The notes under the pieces: generated by a model
What the model saw: the letters and a program-made list of their open reading frames with translations, nothing else
Databases searched by the model: none
What the model was told of the DNA's origin: nothing
DNA from: Strigamia acuminata
Taxonomy: Eukaryota > Arthropoda > Chilopoda > Geophilomorpha > Linotaeniidae
DNA: 64,000 nt
Direction: 5' to 3'
Assembly: GCA_949358305.1 (NCBI GenBank)
Contig: OX442314.1
Coordinates: 10,347,060-10,411,059 of the forward strand
In this document: positions 23,201-35,200 of the stretch, piece after piece
How positions within the stretch are numbered: the stretch's first letter is position 1
How the letters are laid out: each line of letters opens with the position of its first letter
Position numbers and translations under genes: made by a program

Positions 23201-26200
23201 AAAAATAACTTTCCACCATGTTGTTGTTTTCCAACAGCAAAAAATTTTTCTTGCTTGTTAATCTTATGAGGGTTTTTGCAACTCTGGAGAAAGTCATTTT
23301 GAAAAAAGTGAAAGCTTCTCAAAGGTTTACAAATATTTTAGTTTAACAACTGTCAAAATGACCCAATGGCTTTTTCCAATAGTGTTTTTGATGCTTTACA
23401 TCATAAAACAGCAAACGTGGCAATTTTCATAAAGAAAAATAAAAAAAGAGAATTAACCTAGAATGAAACCGATTCAACCGGGCACGTTCAGAAACACCTT
23501 GAAGCGTCCCCAACAAAGATGAAAAGACAAAGAACCACTCCTGGCTGGCAAAGTCCTGTTCCATGGGTCATCCAGAAAAAGGTAAATGAAAAATTTTCCA
23601 CACTCCCAGAGAAGTCCAACCAAGAGCATTTGAAACGATTGATTACAATTAAAAGAACAAGAACCATGACCATCCTCTGATCCACTGATTACTTTGAAAA
23701 TAAAAACCAGGGTTCAGAAATCATATCCCAAACTGAACCACTTCATGTCATAAAAATGGCAAATGCCATTTCCAATCACGAAAACCGACAAGACAAATTC
23801 AATTTCAAATGAAAAATTCAAAACCATACTTTGAAAAACCACCAAAAAACTCCAAAAAGCGCATCAAATAATATTCTTGCCAAATAAATACTCAACCGCC
23901 ACATAACTAAAGAAACACAGAAGAAAATACATTTCGAACTAGGCCAATGGTAGGCCTAAAATGGCGCCAAACAATAGCAAAAGAACATACGTAAGAGAAT
24001 AAATGGATCAATTTTCAAAGAAATACGAATTCAAACGTGAGAAATTCGAGGGAATGTTAATCCCGTGTTTATGAAACCAACCAACCTTTTGGAAATCAAA
24101 CGCGAATTAAATAACGTGAAAAACGAACGAACACAGCATGTCGAACAGCAAAATCTTGCTGTTCACCTCGCCTTGTGCTGAGCGAGACGAAATTGCGTGA
24201 CAGATTATTGTTTAGCGTCTACTATTGTTTATAGTCTAGTATTGTTTATAGCATCGTCATAAAACGACCAAAACAATTTTATTTTTAGTTTTTCAATTTT
24301 TCAATTTTATTTTTAGTTTTTCAATTTTTCAATTTTATTTTTAGTTTTTCAATTTTTCAATTTTATTTTTAGTTTTTCAATTTTTCAATTTTTCAATTTT
24401 ATTTTAAGTTTTCCAATTTGAATTTTGAAAATTAAAAATTGAAACTTTGAATTCAAATTTTATTTTTCTAATGAATTCAATTTTCAATTTATAGATGGCG
24501 CATCAGGCCTAGTGTTCGTCCAAGGTTAAATAAACGCCTTAAATAAAATGTAACAAAATAAAAAAAACGCAAATTACTTTTAAAAATTTCTGATACTGCT
24601 CAATGTGCGTGTTGTTTTACACATTTTATAAATTATTAAAAACAAATAAATAGAAAATTATTTCTTAAAACATCTGAAGTATTAAAATTCGGTTTTTCCA
24701 TCTGGTTGCGCGCTCTCTCGCCGCCACTGAGGTCACTTCTAACATTTTCAGAAAGTTTTTGAAAATTTTAGAAACTAAGGAACTAAGTTCGTTAGTTCGC
24801 AAACTTTTTTTTATCTTAATTTCGATTTTTTTAAATCGTAATTTCGATTTTTTTTAAATCGTAATTTCAATTTTTGTATCTAGTTTTAATTTTTTTTACG
24901 TAATTCTAATTTTTTTAATGTAATTTTTTTAATCTAAATGTTGATGTGGATTTATTTCACCTATTTTTGCTGTTCATATCAATTCTGAACTTATAAAGTG
25001 TAAATCCACATATTTTAAGTTTTAAGGCGAAAAATGGTGAGCTTTCATCCAAATTTTCATCTCTTTTATTCCTTGCCTTATTTTTTTTCAAATTTTTTTA
25101 ATTTCAATTTGCCCTGGATACAAATTAGATACAAATTAATATTACGAATGCTTTGTACGATGAATAAAATTGGTACATTTGGCATTTTTCCGTGGAGAAA
25201 TGCGCGGGAGTTGTTTGTTTTCATCACCTCACTCTGAAGTGTAAACTCGGTTTTTGCATTTCGTCTACATTAGCGAACCCTTTTTTAATTATTTCAAAAA
25301 CTATGTTCAAAAATGGGGAAAGGTTAAAGAGAAAGAAAGTGTACCGTAGTAGTTAACAAAATGGCTTCTTTTAGTCAGGGCTGCCTGAGCCTTATATATC
25401 GTCTTTTCAGACCTCCCAAGTCAGACCGCGGATTTCAAATTTCTAAGAAAATAGGAGGCTGGCAATTCAGCTTTTCATTTTGCCCCCACGAGGGCGCTGC
25501 AGTCGAGGTTTGGTATGATTAACATCCGGTTAGGTTAGTCTCAGTTCAAATGGATTGCTTTTTGCTCTATATTTATAAAATTTATAAATGTATAAAACAG
25601 CACCATCCATTTAAAGATGAATTAGGATTGAATATGTCATTGAATTTTTTTGTAAAAATTATTTTGTAGATTTTAGTTGATTGTGGGGCGATGTAATGCA
25701 CACACATACTTTTTACAGTGCATATGAATTTGATGGCAGCTGTAGCTGTCAGTTGTCAGCTGTCAGTTGTCAGCTGTCGACTGCCGGGGCGTGCACGGGC
25801 GATTTGTTCTGGGTGGACGGGGACGGCGACGGGATGGGTTGAGCGGGCGATCGACTAGGAACTGAGAAGGGGGAGGGTGCGGGCGAGTGGGAGTGGGTGG
25901 ACGAGGTGGGGATGGCATTGCGGGAGTTGAGCGGCGAGTGGCCGAGTTGGGTGATCTGGGTGATCTGGGTGATCTGGGGCGAGGTGGCGGGCTGGTGGTA
26001 GGCGGGCGAGGGCGCCTGTGTGGAGCAGACGGCTTGTTTGGTGACGGTGGTGACTGCCGTGACTGTCGACTGCCGACTGCCGAGTTTCGACTGTCGCCGC
26101 CGTCAGTCGACCGTCACCTGTCGAATGTCGCGGCTGTCAGCGTCGGACGTCGACCTGTTGCAGCCGTCAACTGTCGGCCGTCGCTGCTGACAGTCCGACA

Positions 26201-29200
26201 GTCGACGTCCGACGGACGCGAAATTCGACAGCTGACGGCCGCGACATTCGTCAGGTGACGGTCGACTGTCAGTTTAGGTGCATATGAATTTAATGGCAGC
26301 TGTAGCTGTCAGTTGTTAGCTGTCAGTTGTCAGCTGTCGACTGCCGGGGCGTGCACGGGCGATTTGTTCTGGGTGGACGGGGACGCACTTTTCCTTTTCA
26401 CAATTGTCGGTATTTGTAATAAATTATCGGTCAGAGATGTTCCGGCTTCAGAAACCTTTTTCAACTCCTTAATAACGGCGCGCGGCGACACCAACTGCCC
26501 CGACAACGGCGTCGGCGAGCAGTCGACGGCTGACAGTTGACAGCTGCCGATTAGTCCATCCCACATTCGACGGCTGACTGTCGACTGTTGCAGCCGACAG
26601 CTGTCGACTCCGTCAGACGTCGACTGTGGCTGTCGACTGTCGCGTCGGTCGGCCGTCGCTGGTGACAGTGTGACAGACGACTTCTGACGGCCGCGACATT
26701 CGACGACTGACAGTCGACGTCCTACGGACGCGACATTCGACAGCTGACAGTGCGACAGTCGACGGCAGACGGCCGCGACATTCGACAGGTGACGGTCGAC
26801 TGTTGCGTACGTCGGACGTCGACTGTGGCTGTCGAGTCCGTCGGCCGTCGCTGCTGACAGTCGACTTCAGCTGTCGAATGTCGCGGCCGTCTGCCGTCGA
26901 CTGTCGCACTGTCAGCTGACGAATGTCGCGTCCGTAGGACGTCGACTATCAGCCGCCGAATGTCGCGGCCGTCAGAAGTCGACTGACAGCTACAGCTGCC
27001 ATCAACTTCATATGCACCTAAACTAACACTCTGCATCTGTGCAGTCAACAGCAGTGCTGGACTGGCCCGGCGGGCTACCGGGAGTTTCCATCGCCCCACA
27101 ATCAACTAAAATCTACAAAAAAAATTTTACAAAAAAATTCAATGACATATTCAATCCTACTTCATCTTTAAAGGGATGGCGCTATTTTATAAATTTATAA
27201 ATTTTATAAATTTTATAAAAAAAAGCAATCCATTTGAACTGAGACTAACCTAACCGGATGTTAATCATACCAAACCTCGACGGTGGCGCCACCAAGTGCA
27301 AAATGTGCAAACCAAATCTGTGCCAGCCTCCTATTTGATAAAAAAAAATTCTTTGCAAACATTTTGTGGCCCCATTGTAAATTTACACTCTCTATAGATA
27401 TTTCCAACTTTTGACAATTATATATACCCGGTATATTGTATATAGAATATAACATGTATTATCTTTACGCCACCACCACTAAAGGCGCAACAGTATTTAA
27501 TACTTGTGGAAATTATATTGCCTAACTTAGGATTGGAACAGCAATGTTCTCTCCTCTCTCATAAAATATACAGAGCCATACAATAACAATTGCAAAATAA
27601 CATTAATAACGCACGAAGAGGCAAAACATATTGCTCAAATGGTTGGACACAAACGCAACACTGTTACGTATCTGTTAGCTCTCTAGATTAGGTAGTGTTA
27701 GGTTTCCTTCCTGTTAGGGGACAGTAAGTGGGTAAAGCTACACACCACAAGCTACCTCCTAGGAGAGTTGTGGCCGTGTTGACCCTAGCTTATCTCCTCG
27801 AAGAAGCACTTACGGGAAGGGGGGCAAGGCAGGTTTGGGAAGTGAGAGCACTAAGAGGATTGTTGCATCCAACTGGACTGTACTGCTGGATTTAATTGTA
27901 ATCATGGAGTCAGCACTGACAAGTTACCCTACCCGGCCGTGTTGGACACTGATGATGACCAGGAGGAATTAGTAGCTGGTGTAAACCAAGAGTCCCAGAC
28001 AAGTTTGTCCGGAATGGCGTGAGGAAGCGGAGTTGGGACAAACCATGTGGCGCATGTGCCCCCATTTCAGAGCAAAACCGAGACTGATTGGAGTTTGTGG
28101 GTGGAACAGTTTGAATTCATGGCTAAGTTGCTCAAATTCCATGCAGACAAGGACACTTTGAAGATGTTCTTGGTGGCCTCGATGGGAGCAGACACTCACG
28201 CCTTACTGCATAAGCTGACTTCCCCGACAAAGATTGCGGATATGACATACGAGGAGATTGTCAAAAAGATAAAGGCATACTTTAGTCCGGCGGTACCTCC
28301 GATTATTATCCAGAACCGCCTGCGTGAGAGAGTACGCCAGCCAAAGGAGTCTGTGGCCGCATATGTTGCTGTTCTGCGCGGTCTCGCGGAGAAGGGAGAG
28401 TACAGAGACTCCAAGCAGGTGGACTTTGCGGTCATGGACCAGTTGATCGAAGGCCTGGGAAATGCCACAGCAAGACAGTGTATCCTATTGCAAAAGCCGA
28501 GTACTTTTAAGGAGGCCTGGAGGACATGGAGTTTTCTAATAACTCCACTTTTGATACTTTGTTTTAGCCGTATTGCTTTAGGTTTTTTCGTGCTGATTGG
28601 ATTCGTGATTTCCAAATTGTTGGAAGAAGGGTTTTCCAAAGACATGGACGGGCGAATATTGCAGATAAATTATGTAAAATGTGTTACCAAGACATGGTTT
28701 AACCAAAGGGGCCCGGAATCACTACGCCTATTGGTATAGAACCAGAACCGAAGAAAACTTCTTGTTAAAACAATCTTTGACGTTTTTGGCCATTGAAGTG
28801 AGCCGTTTTTAATTTATAATTTAACATTTCTGTCCTCACGTGGCCGCTTTGTCCATTTAGGAAAATGCAATATTTTAGTAAATATAAATTTATAATTCAC
28901 GTGTATTCTTAGTTTTAATGTGTTTAGAATAGAATAAATTTATTTATTTGTTTGTTAATCCGTTTTCATTTGTCAGTCATATTTGTTTATTTGTTTATTT
29001 TGGAGGTGGTTTGATGGCTACCGCTATTATTCTACTAATTTGGGAAATTAGTGGAAGGTGTCACAGGTGCTCTCCAACAACTACACAATCACGGAAAAAT
29101 AACCGAGTAAGCCTTAGAACGGTGCTGGCCACTAAGAGATGCTTTACGGCACGGCATTGGTGATTTTGCACTTTTAATTTGATAATTTTTAAAGTGACAC

Positions 29201-32200
29201 AATCCAGAGTGATATAGCAAGGAACCATACAAGGAAGCACTGTTGTGATTCCAAATATAGCACAAATGTTAGTCCTATGTTTATAGTTAGTATCAATTCT
29301 GGTCACAATGTCCTGTCCAAAATGTGAGCCACAACTAAATCAACACTGCAAAAGGCCAAAAGTCCAGCCCTGACGACCATTGTGCCTTTGTGACCATTTT
29401 GACCGTGACCATGCCGTTTTCCGATAAGTATCATTTCATTTATTATAAGTTAGTAGTTTGGTATTTATACTTCATTCTGTATATTTTATTTTTATTTGCA
29501 AGATTTGCAAAAAAACAAAATGGAAGTTTTGTCTCTATCATGAAAACAAGACCTGGATACGTCGAAACATTCCAAGAAAACTAATTGTACAGGTACAAAG
29601 ACAGGATTGGAAGTGGGAACAAAAAGGTACACTGTGTACGTTGCTCAGTTGGACCATAGGATCTCCATGGCAAGGATAAGCAAAGTAGAAAAAAAACAAA
29701 AAACCAAATGCATTTGTTTTTGGAAGGAAGCCAAGCGCCAAGAAAAGATAGAAACAGCGCGGAATAACAACGAATTGGTTATTTGTGACTTGTGCAATAC
29801 TGTAGAACTGCTCAAAGAAGATTTGTTAAAATGCACAACCACCCACTGAGTTGATCGGCACGAGACAGGTTTTTCTTTTGCTAAAAAATTAAGAAATTAA
29901 CTTTTTAATATTTTATTTTCATTTCAATTTTTTTTGTATTGCAGGCAAATTCCCGGTATCCCACCCGGCCAGTCCAGCATTGGGGTTTTGTATCAGATAG
30001 GCAATAGTAGAACAAGTTATTAATATTGAACAAGAAATATAAATACAAACAGAAAGACAATCGGAAGGTTAGCCCAAGAAGTTTTAAAGGAGTGGAAATT
30101 GTTGAAAGATTCTTTTTTTTCTGTCCAGAGCGACAATTGTTTATATTGGAGGCGGTTTGATGGCTACGGCCATTACTCTGGTCATGTGGGAAATTAAGGG
30201 GCGTTGTCACAGCTACACCCCATACGAGTATTTTAGACTAAGAAAGTTTGCTCTCCAGCAACTAAACGATCACGGAAAAATAACCGAGTAAGCCTTAGAA
30301 CGGTTTAGGAAAGAGGCGTTTTATTGGCTTTAGCGGCCATCAACAGACGATCTACGATCCAAAATCAAGACGTTACTTCAAAGTTAGAAGCTAACAAAAA
30401 GACAATCAGAGTACGTCATCTGTGACTTTTGTAATACTGAAGAACTGCTGAAAGAAGATTTAATGAAGTGCCCGACCACCCACTGGTTTTGTCAAAATTG
30501 CATAAGGTACCAGGCCTAGAAAGAAGTGTCCCGAGGCAACTGGAAGATCGCCTAACGTCAATCTCCATCAGGATCAAATCCTGCATGCAGGAATGGCCCT
30601 GTCGATTTCCTTCAAATATCAAATCGATAATTATGGTTCACAGGTTTATAGATTGCCGGGCACGAAGAAAGCAAAGATGCGGAAAGGTGGGCACATTTTT
30701 TTCTATATTCTTTTTTTTCTTTTTGAACAGGAATTTGAGTTAAAACGCGTTTTAAGGACAAGGCAAGTTTTTTTTTTGGTTAGTTGATTTTGGTAAAAAG
30801 CTAGGTCTCTGGCTAAACTTTTCATTACTTTCTCTATACTGCAATACTGCAACGCGTTTTCTAAGCTTATATTTCAAACAGTCCGACTCTCTTAAAGCGT
30901 GCCATTAGAACCAGGAATAGTGGCAATGGCCAGAAGAGGAGTTAAAACTACGATAACAAAAAACTACAAATATGCAACCTTAAAGCTTAGGTTAGGCTGA
31001 GGAAATAAACCACAAGTGCATAAACTGGAAAAAACAGGATGCCAGGTTGAAGAAATGTAGACACAGAAGAGATAAGTCAAAGAGAAAATTTCAATTTCAC
31101 TTAATCTTAATCCTTTTTTAGAATTAGAATTCTTAGAGATATGCTATAAAACCGTCCTATGTTGTTCATAAAAATCATTTCAGTTGGGAGTTGGAATGTC
31201 AGTCCATATGGCAGTATAAAGCATGAAAGATTAAGAACTACATCCCAATTTTTGCCCAAAATATTCTTCATACTACAACTCAAGAAATAGAAAAATAGAA
31301 ATTTGTATACAGAAATAAGAGAACCAATCACAAAAAATTGATGTAATGTCAGTACACCTGCAAAAGCCATCCGCAAATGCATTTTTCCATCTGCAAATGC
31401 ATTTTTTCCATCTGTAAATGCATTTTTCCATCTGCAAATGCATTTTTTCCCATCTGTAAATGCATTTTTCCATCCGCAAATGCATTTTTCCATCCGCAAA
31501 TGCATTTTTCCATCTGCAAATGCATTTTTCCATCTGCAAATGCATTTTTCCATCTGCAAATGCATTTTTCCATCCGCAAATGCATTTTTCCATCTGCAAA
31601 TGCATTTTTCCATCCGCAAATGAATTTTTCCATCTGCAAATGCATTTTTTCCATCTGTAAATGCATTTTTCCATCTGCAAATGCATTTTTTCCCATCTGT
31701 AAATGCATTTTTCCATCTGCAAATGCATTTTTTCCCATCTGTAAATGCATTTTTCCATCCGCAAATGCATTTTTCCATCTGCAAATGCATTTTTTCCATC
31801 TGTAAATGCATTTTTCCATCTGCAAATGCATTTTTTCCCATCTGTAAATGCATTTTTCCATCTGCAAATGCATTTTTTCCCATCTGTAAATGCATTTTTT
31901 CCCATCTGTAAAAGCATTTTTTCCCATCTGTAAATGCATTTTTTCCATCTGAAAATACATTTCTCCATCTGCAAATGCATTTTTACATCTGTAAATGCAT
32001 TTTTACATCTGTAAATGCATTTTTTTCATCTAAAAATACATTTTCTTTGCTTGAAAATGTCATTTTAGAAGTTTATGACCATCCTCTGAGCCACTGATCA
32101 CTTTGAAAATAAAAACCAGGTTTCAGAAATCAAATCCCAAACTAAACACTTGATGTCACGAAGAATGAAAAATGCCATTACCAATCACGAAAACCCACAA

Positions 32201-35200
32201 GACAAATTCAATTTCAAATGAAAAATTCAAACCAAACTTTGAAAAACCACCAAAAACGACCAAATAATATTCTTGCCAAATAAATAATCAACCGCCACAT
32301 AACTGAAGAAATATGAAAGAAAATACATTTCGAACTAGACCTATAGTAGGCCTAAAATGGCGCCAAACAATAGCAAAAGAACATAGTAAGACAATAAATG
32401 GATCATTTTTCAAAGAAATACGAATTCAAACTTGCTGAGAAAATCGCGGAAATGTTAATCCCGTGTTTATGAAACCAACCGACCTTTTGTAAATCAAACG
32501 CAAATTACATAACGTGAAAAACGAACGAACACAGCATGTCGAACAGCAAAATCTTGCTGTTCACCTCGCCTTGTGCAGATCGAGACGAAATTACGTGACA
32601 GATTATTGTTTAGCGTCTCGCGCTGAAAACGGTTCTTCTGCCCATGCGCAGAAAAGAAAACAATCCGACGACTACGGAGATTTGTTGGGGCCATCTGTCT
32701 TTTTCTTGCATCAGGGTGACTTCACTTTCTACAATTTAGATAAATTTTTAAAATTGAAAAAGCACGTTGGGTTTGCTTTAAAATGTCATCAGGTTCGTTT
32801 TCATCGTCCATTACCAAGGTAGGAAATTTTCACGATCAGTTTGAATACGTTGTATTCAATTTGATCTCGGAGTGAATCGCTAAACATACTTAAAATTTCA
32901 TTGATTTGAGCGTAAAAACCACAAACCCCCATCGTTTTGTGGGTGTTTTATAATTTTTCTAATTAAAAAAAAAATTAATTATTTTTTTTGGCTATTTACA
33001 GTACATCAACTTGAGGATCTAATTTTGATGATTTTGGTCATTTTTATTCAAAAATTACATTTTTGCACCTGTAATAGTCGAATTTCACATATAAAATTAC
33101 ATTTTTCTGCCTACACACGCACTTTTGTCCCTTTTTCATCTATTCTTTAAGATTTAATTTACAACAAACAAAATCACATTCAACATAAAAACACCAAAAC
33201 TTCACAATTTTTCACTCAAACCTCGACCTTAGCAAACTTCAGGAAAATGCAGCTGGACTGGGTACAAATATAGTACCGGGAAATCGGGATGAGTCGGGCC
33301 ACAGCCAACAGGGACAGGCTAGGGTGGACAGGGACAGGTCACCGGGAAAAAAGTGGAAAAAAGTGAAAAAATTGGAACCCATCCTAATTATTTCCTAGAC
33401 AACAAGCAAGGAGAATTTTCTAAATATTCCCTTACCAAGTCACGGTCTGGACTGCCGTTCAAGCAACCGTTTTGTAACGTTTTACAGTGAGTGTTATAAT
33501 AAAACAAGTCGGACTAATATGGCAATTAGGACTAGAAGCCCCTGCTAGCTATTCTACGGCAACCCAACACAAGCACAGTCAGGAGAAATTGTGGAAATAG
33601 TCGAAAGAAAGAGATAAAAGGATTCCAATAAAAGACAATTAAAAGTTGGATTTTTGCAACTCTGGAGAAAGTCATTTTGAAAAAAGTGAAAGCTTCTCAA
33701 AGGTTTACTAATATTTTAGATTAACACTAGAACAGCTAGACTGGTCAAAATGACCCAATGGGTTTCCAATAGTGTGCTTTACATCATAAATCAGCAAACG
33801 TGGCATCTTTCTTAAAGAAGAATAAAAAAAAAGGAGAATTAACATAGAACGACTGCACGCAATGTTTTGGCGTCAAATTGATTTGTTTTAAATAAAGAAA
33901 CATAAAAAGACAAAGAACCACTCCATGAGTCATCCAGAAAAAGGTCTCACTCGAAATACTCCGTGCATGTAAACATAGTGTTTAATACTTCATATTTTAG
34001 CAATGAATTTTACGATTCGTTTACACCCGAAGAAAATTCATTCATATTAATCGTAGCTTATGAAATTAGAAATTTACTTCCTGTCTACCAAGTCGCAATC
34101 TGGACTGCTGTTCAAGCAAAAGTATTGCCACGTTTTTCAGTGAGTGTCATCATAAAGCAAGTGCAACTGATTTGGCAATTACACCTAAAAGCCCCTAACA
34201 CCCCACGCGTTGTATACGAACATTACGATTTGGAAGGGGTAGTACAATTGATTTTGAATTTGGATTTTTTTTTAAAGGTGGAAATTATATTGCCTAACTT
34301 AGGATTGGAACATCAATGTTCTCTCCTCTCTTTAAGCAAGGATCAGTGTCACCCTGGTTATGGTGTGGCTAAGTTCTTGTCTTTAGTGTTATTATAAAAG
34401 TAATAAGTCATTTTGGTCACATTGAAGTGTTAGAATTATTATTATTGAGTTTGAAAGTGTGCACACTCATTTGTTAAAAGGAGGCGGCGGCGGCGGTTGG
34501 ACCACAATCCTGAATGTGTTTTCGCTGCTACAACAAATCTTTTCGATGGGATCAGCAATTTAGATTTTAGATTTTCTGTAATTTCACTAACATTTTATAT
34601 TATATCTAGTATTGTGTAATTTAAGTATTATCTTTGTAATACTAATTTATTCTCTCAAAGAATAAATTATTTGATTATCTTTTGAAACATTAAGCCTTTT
34701 TATTTGGCCATAACTTTAATTTAAAGCATTATTTGAATTAGTTTGATAAGTCTCTAGTAGAGCAACCAGTTGTAGTTTTGAAATTGACAAGAGCAATTTC
34801 AGGATCACAATGGGCATTGCCGGTTTACTTCTTATTTATTTATTTATTTTATTTATACACATATTAGAGAATATGAACAAAATTTTGAAATTGCACGAAA
34901 TCATCAGAATTCTGTATGTCATGGAAGATATCATTATTCTGCGTTAGACAACGAGAGGATTTGTTATTTTGTATCCAGTATGGCACGTCCAAGAACCCAT
35001 CACGAATGGAATGAATTTGCAATTAAATATGTAAAAAAAATGATTTTATAAAATATTATAAAAAATATAATTTTTATACATATTTTTATATATATTTAGT
35101 TTCCTGAAGGGATCACGGCCAGGGCTCTGCAGAGTCATTTGTATAAGCTGCAGGAAGGACCATGTTATTTGTATTGGCTGTTAGTTGGTGTATTAATTGC

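Larger units (their letters stand above)
25040..29945 (+). repeat. Segmental duplication, unit 2
   Basis: Direct paralogue of 18,396-20,580. Extra material relative to unit 1 is the foldback element at 25,454-27,331 and about 0.8 kb at 27,510-28,290 that includes the 5' part of the gag relic. Confidence 0.8.

Noticed and set aside
25887..26566. GC-rich open frames of 75-123 codons in the foldback core
   Set aside because: Low-complexity Gly/Arg/Val or Ser/Thr/Arg peptides from palindromic words, open on both strands; no family or splice support.
29390..29584. Hydrophobic frame [18 protein letters not shown] as a membrane protein
   Set aside because: It is translation of an AT-rich, intron-like stretch; a different frame downstream carries the Cys pairs.
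31107..31980. Long open frames (up to 262 codons) on both strands, repeated MHLQMEK / CICRWKN peptides
   Set aside because: They come from the 20-22-bp minisatellite, whose units stay open in several frames. No start context, splice sites or family support.
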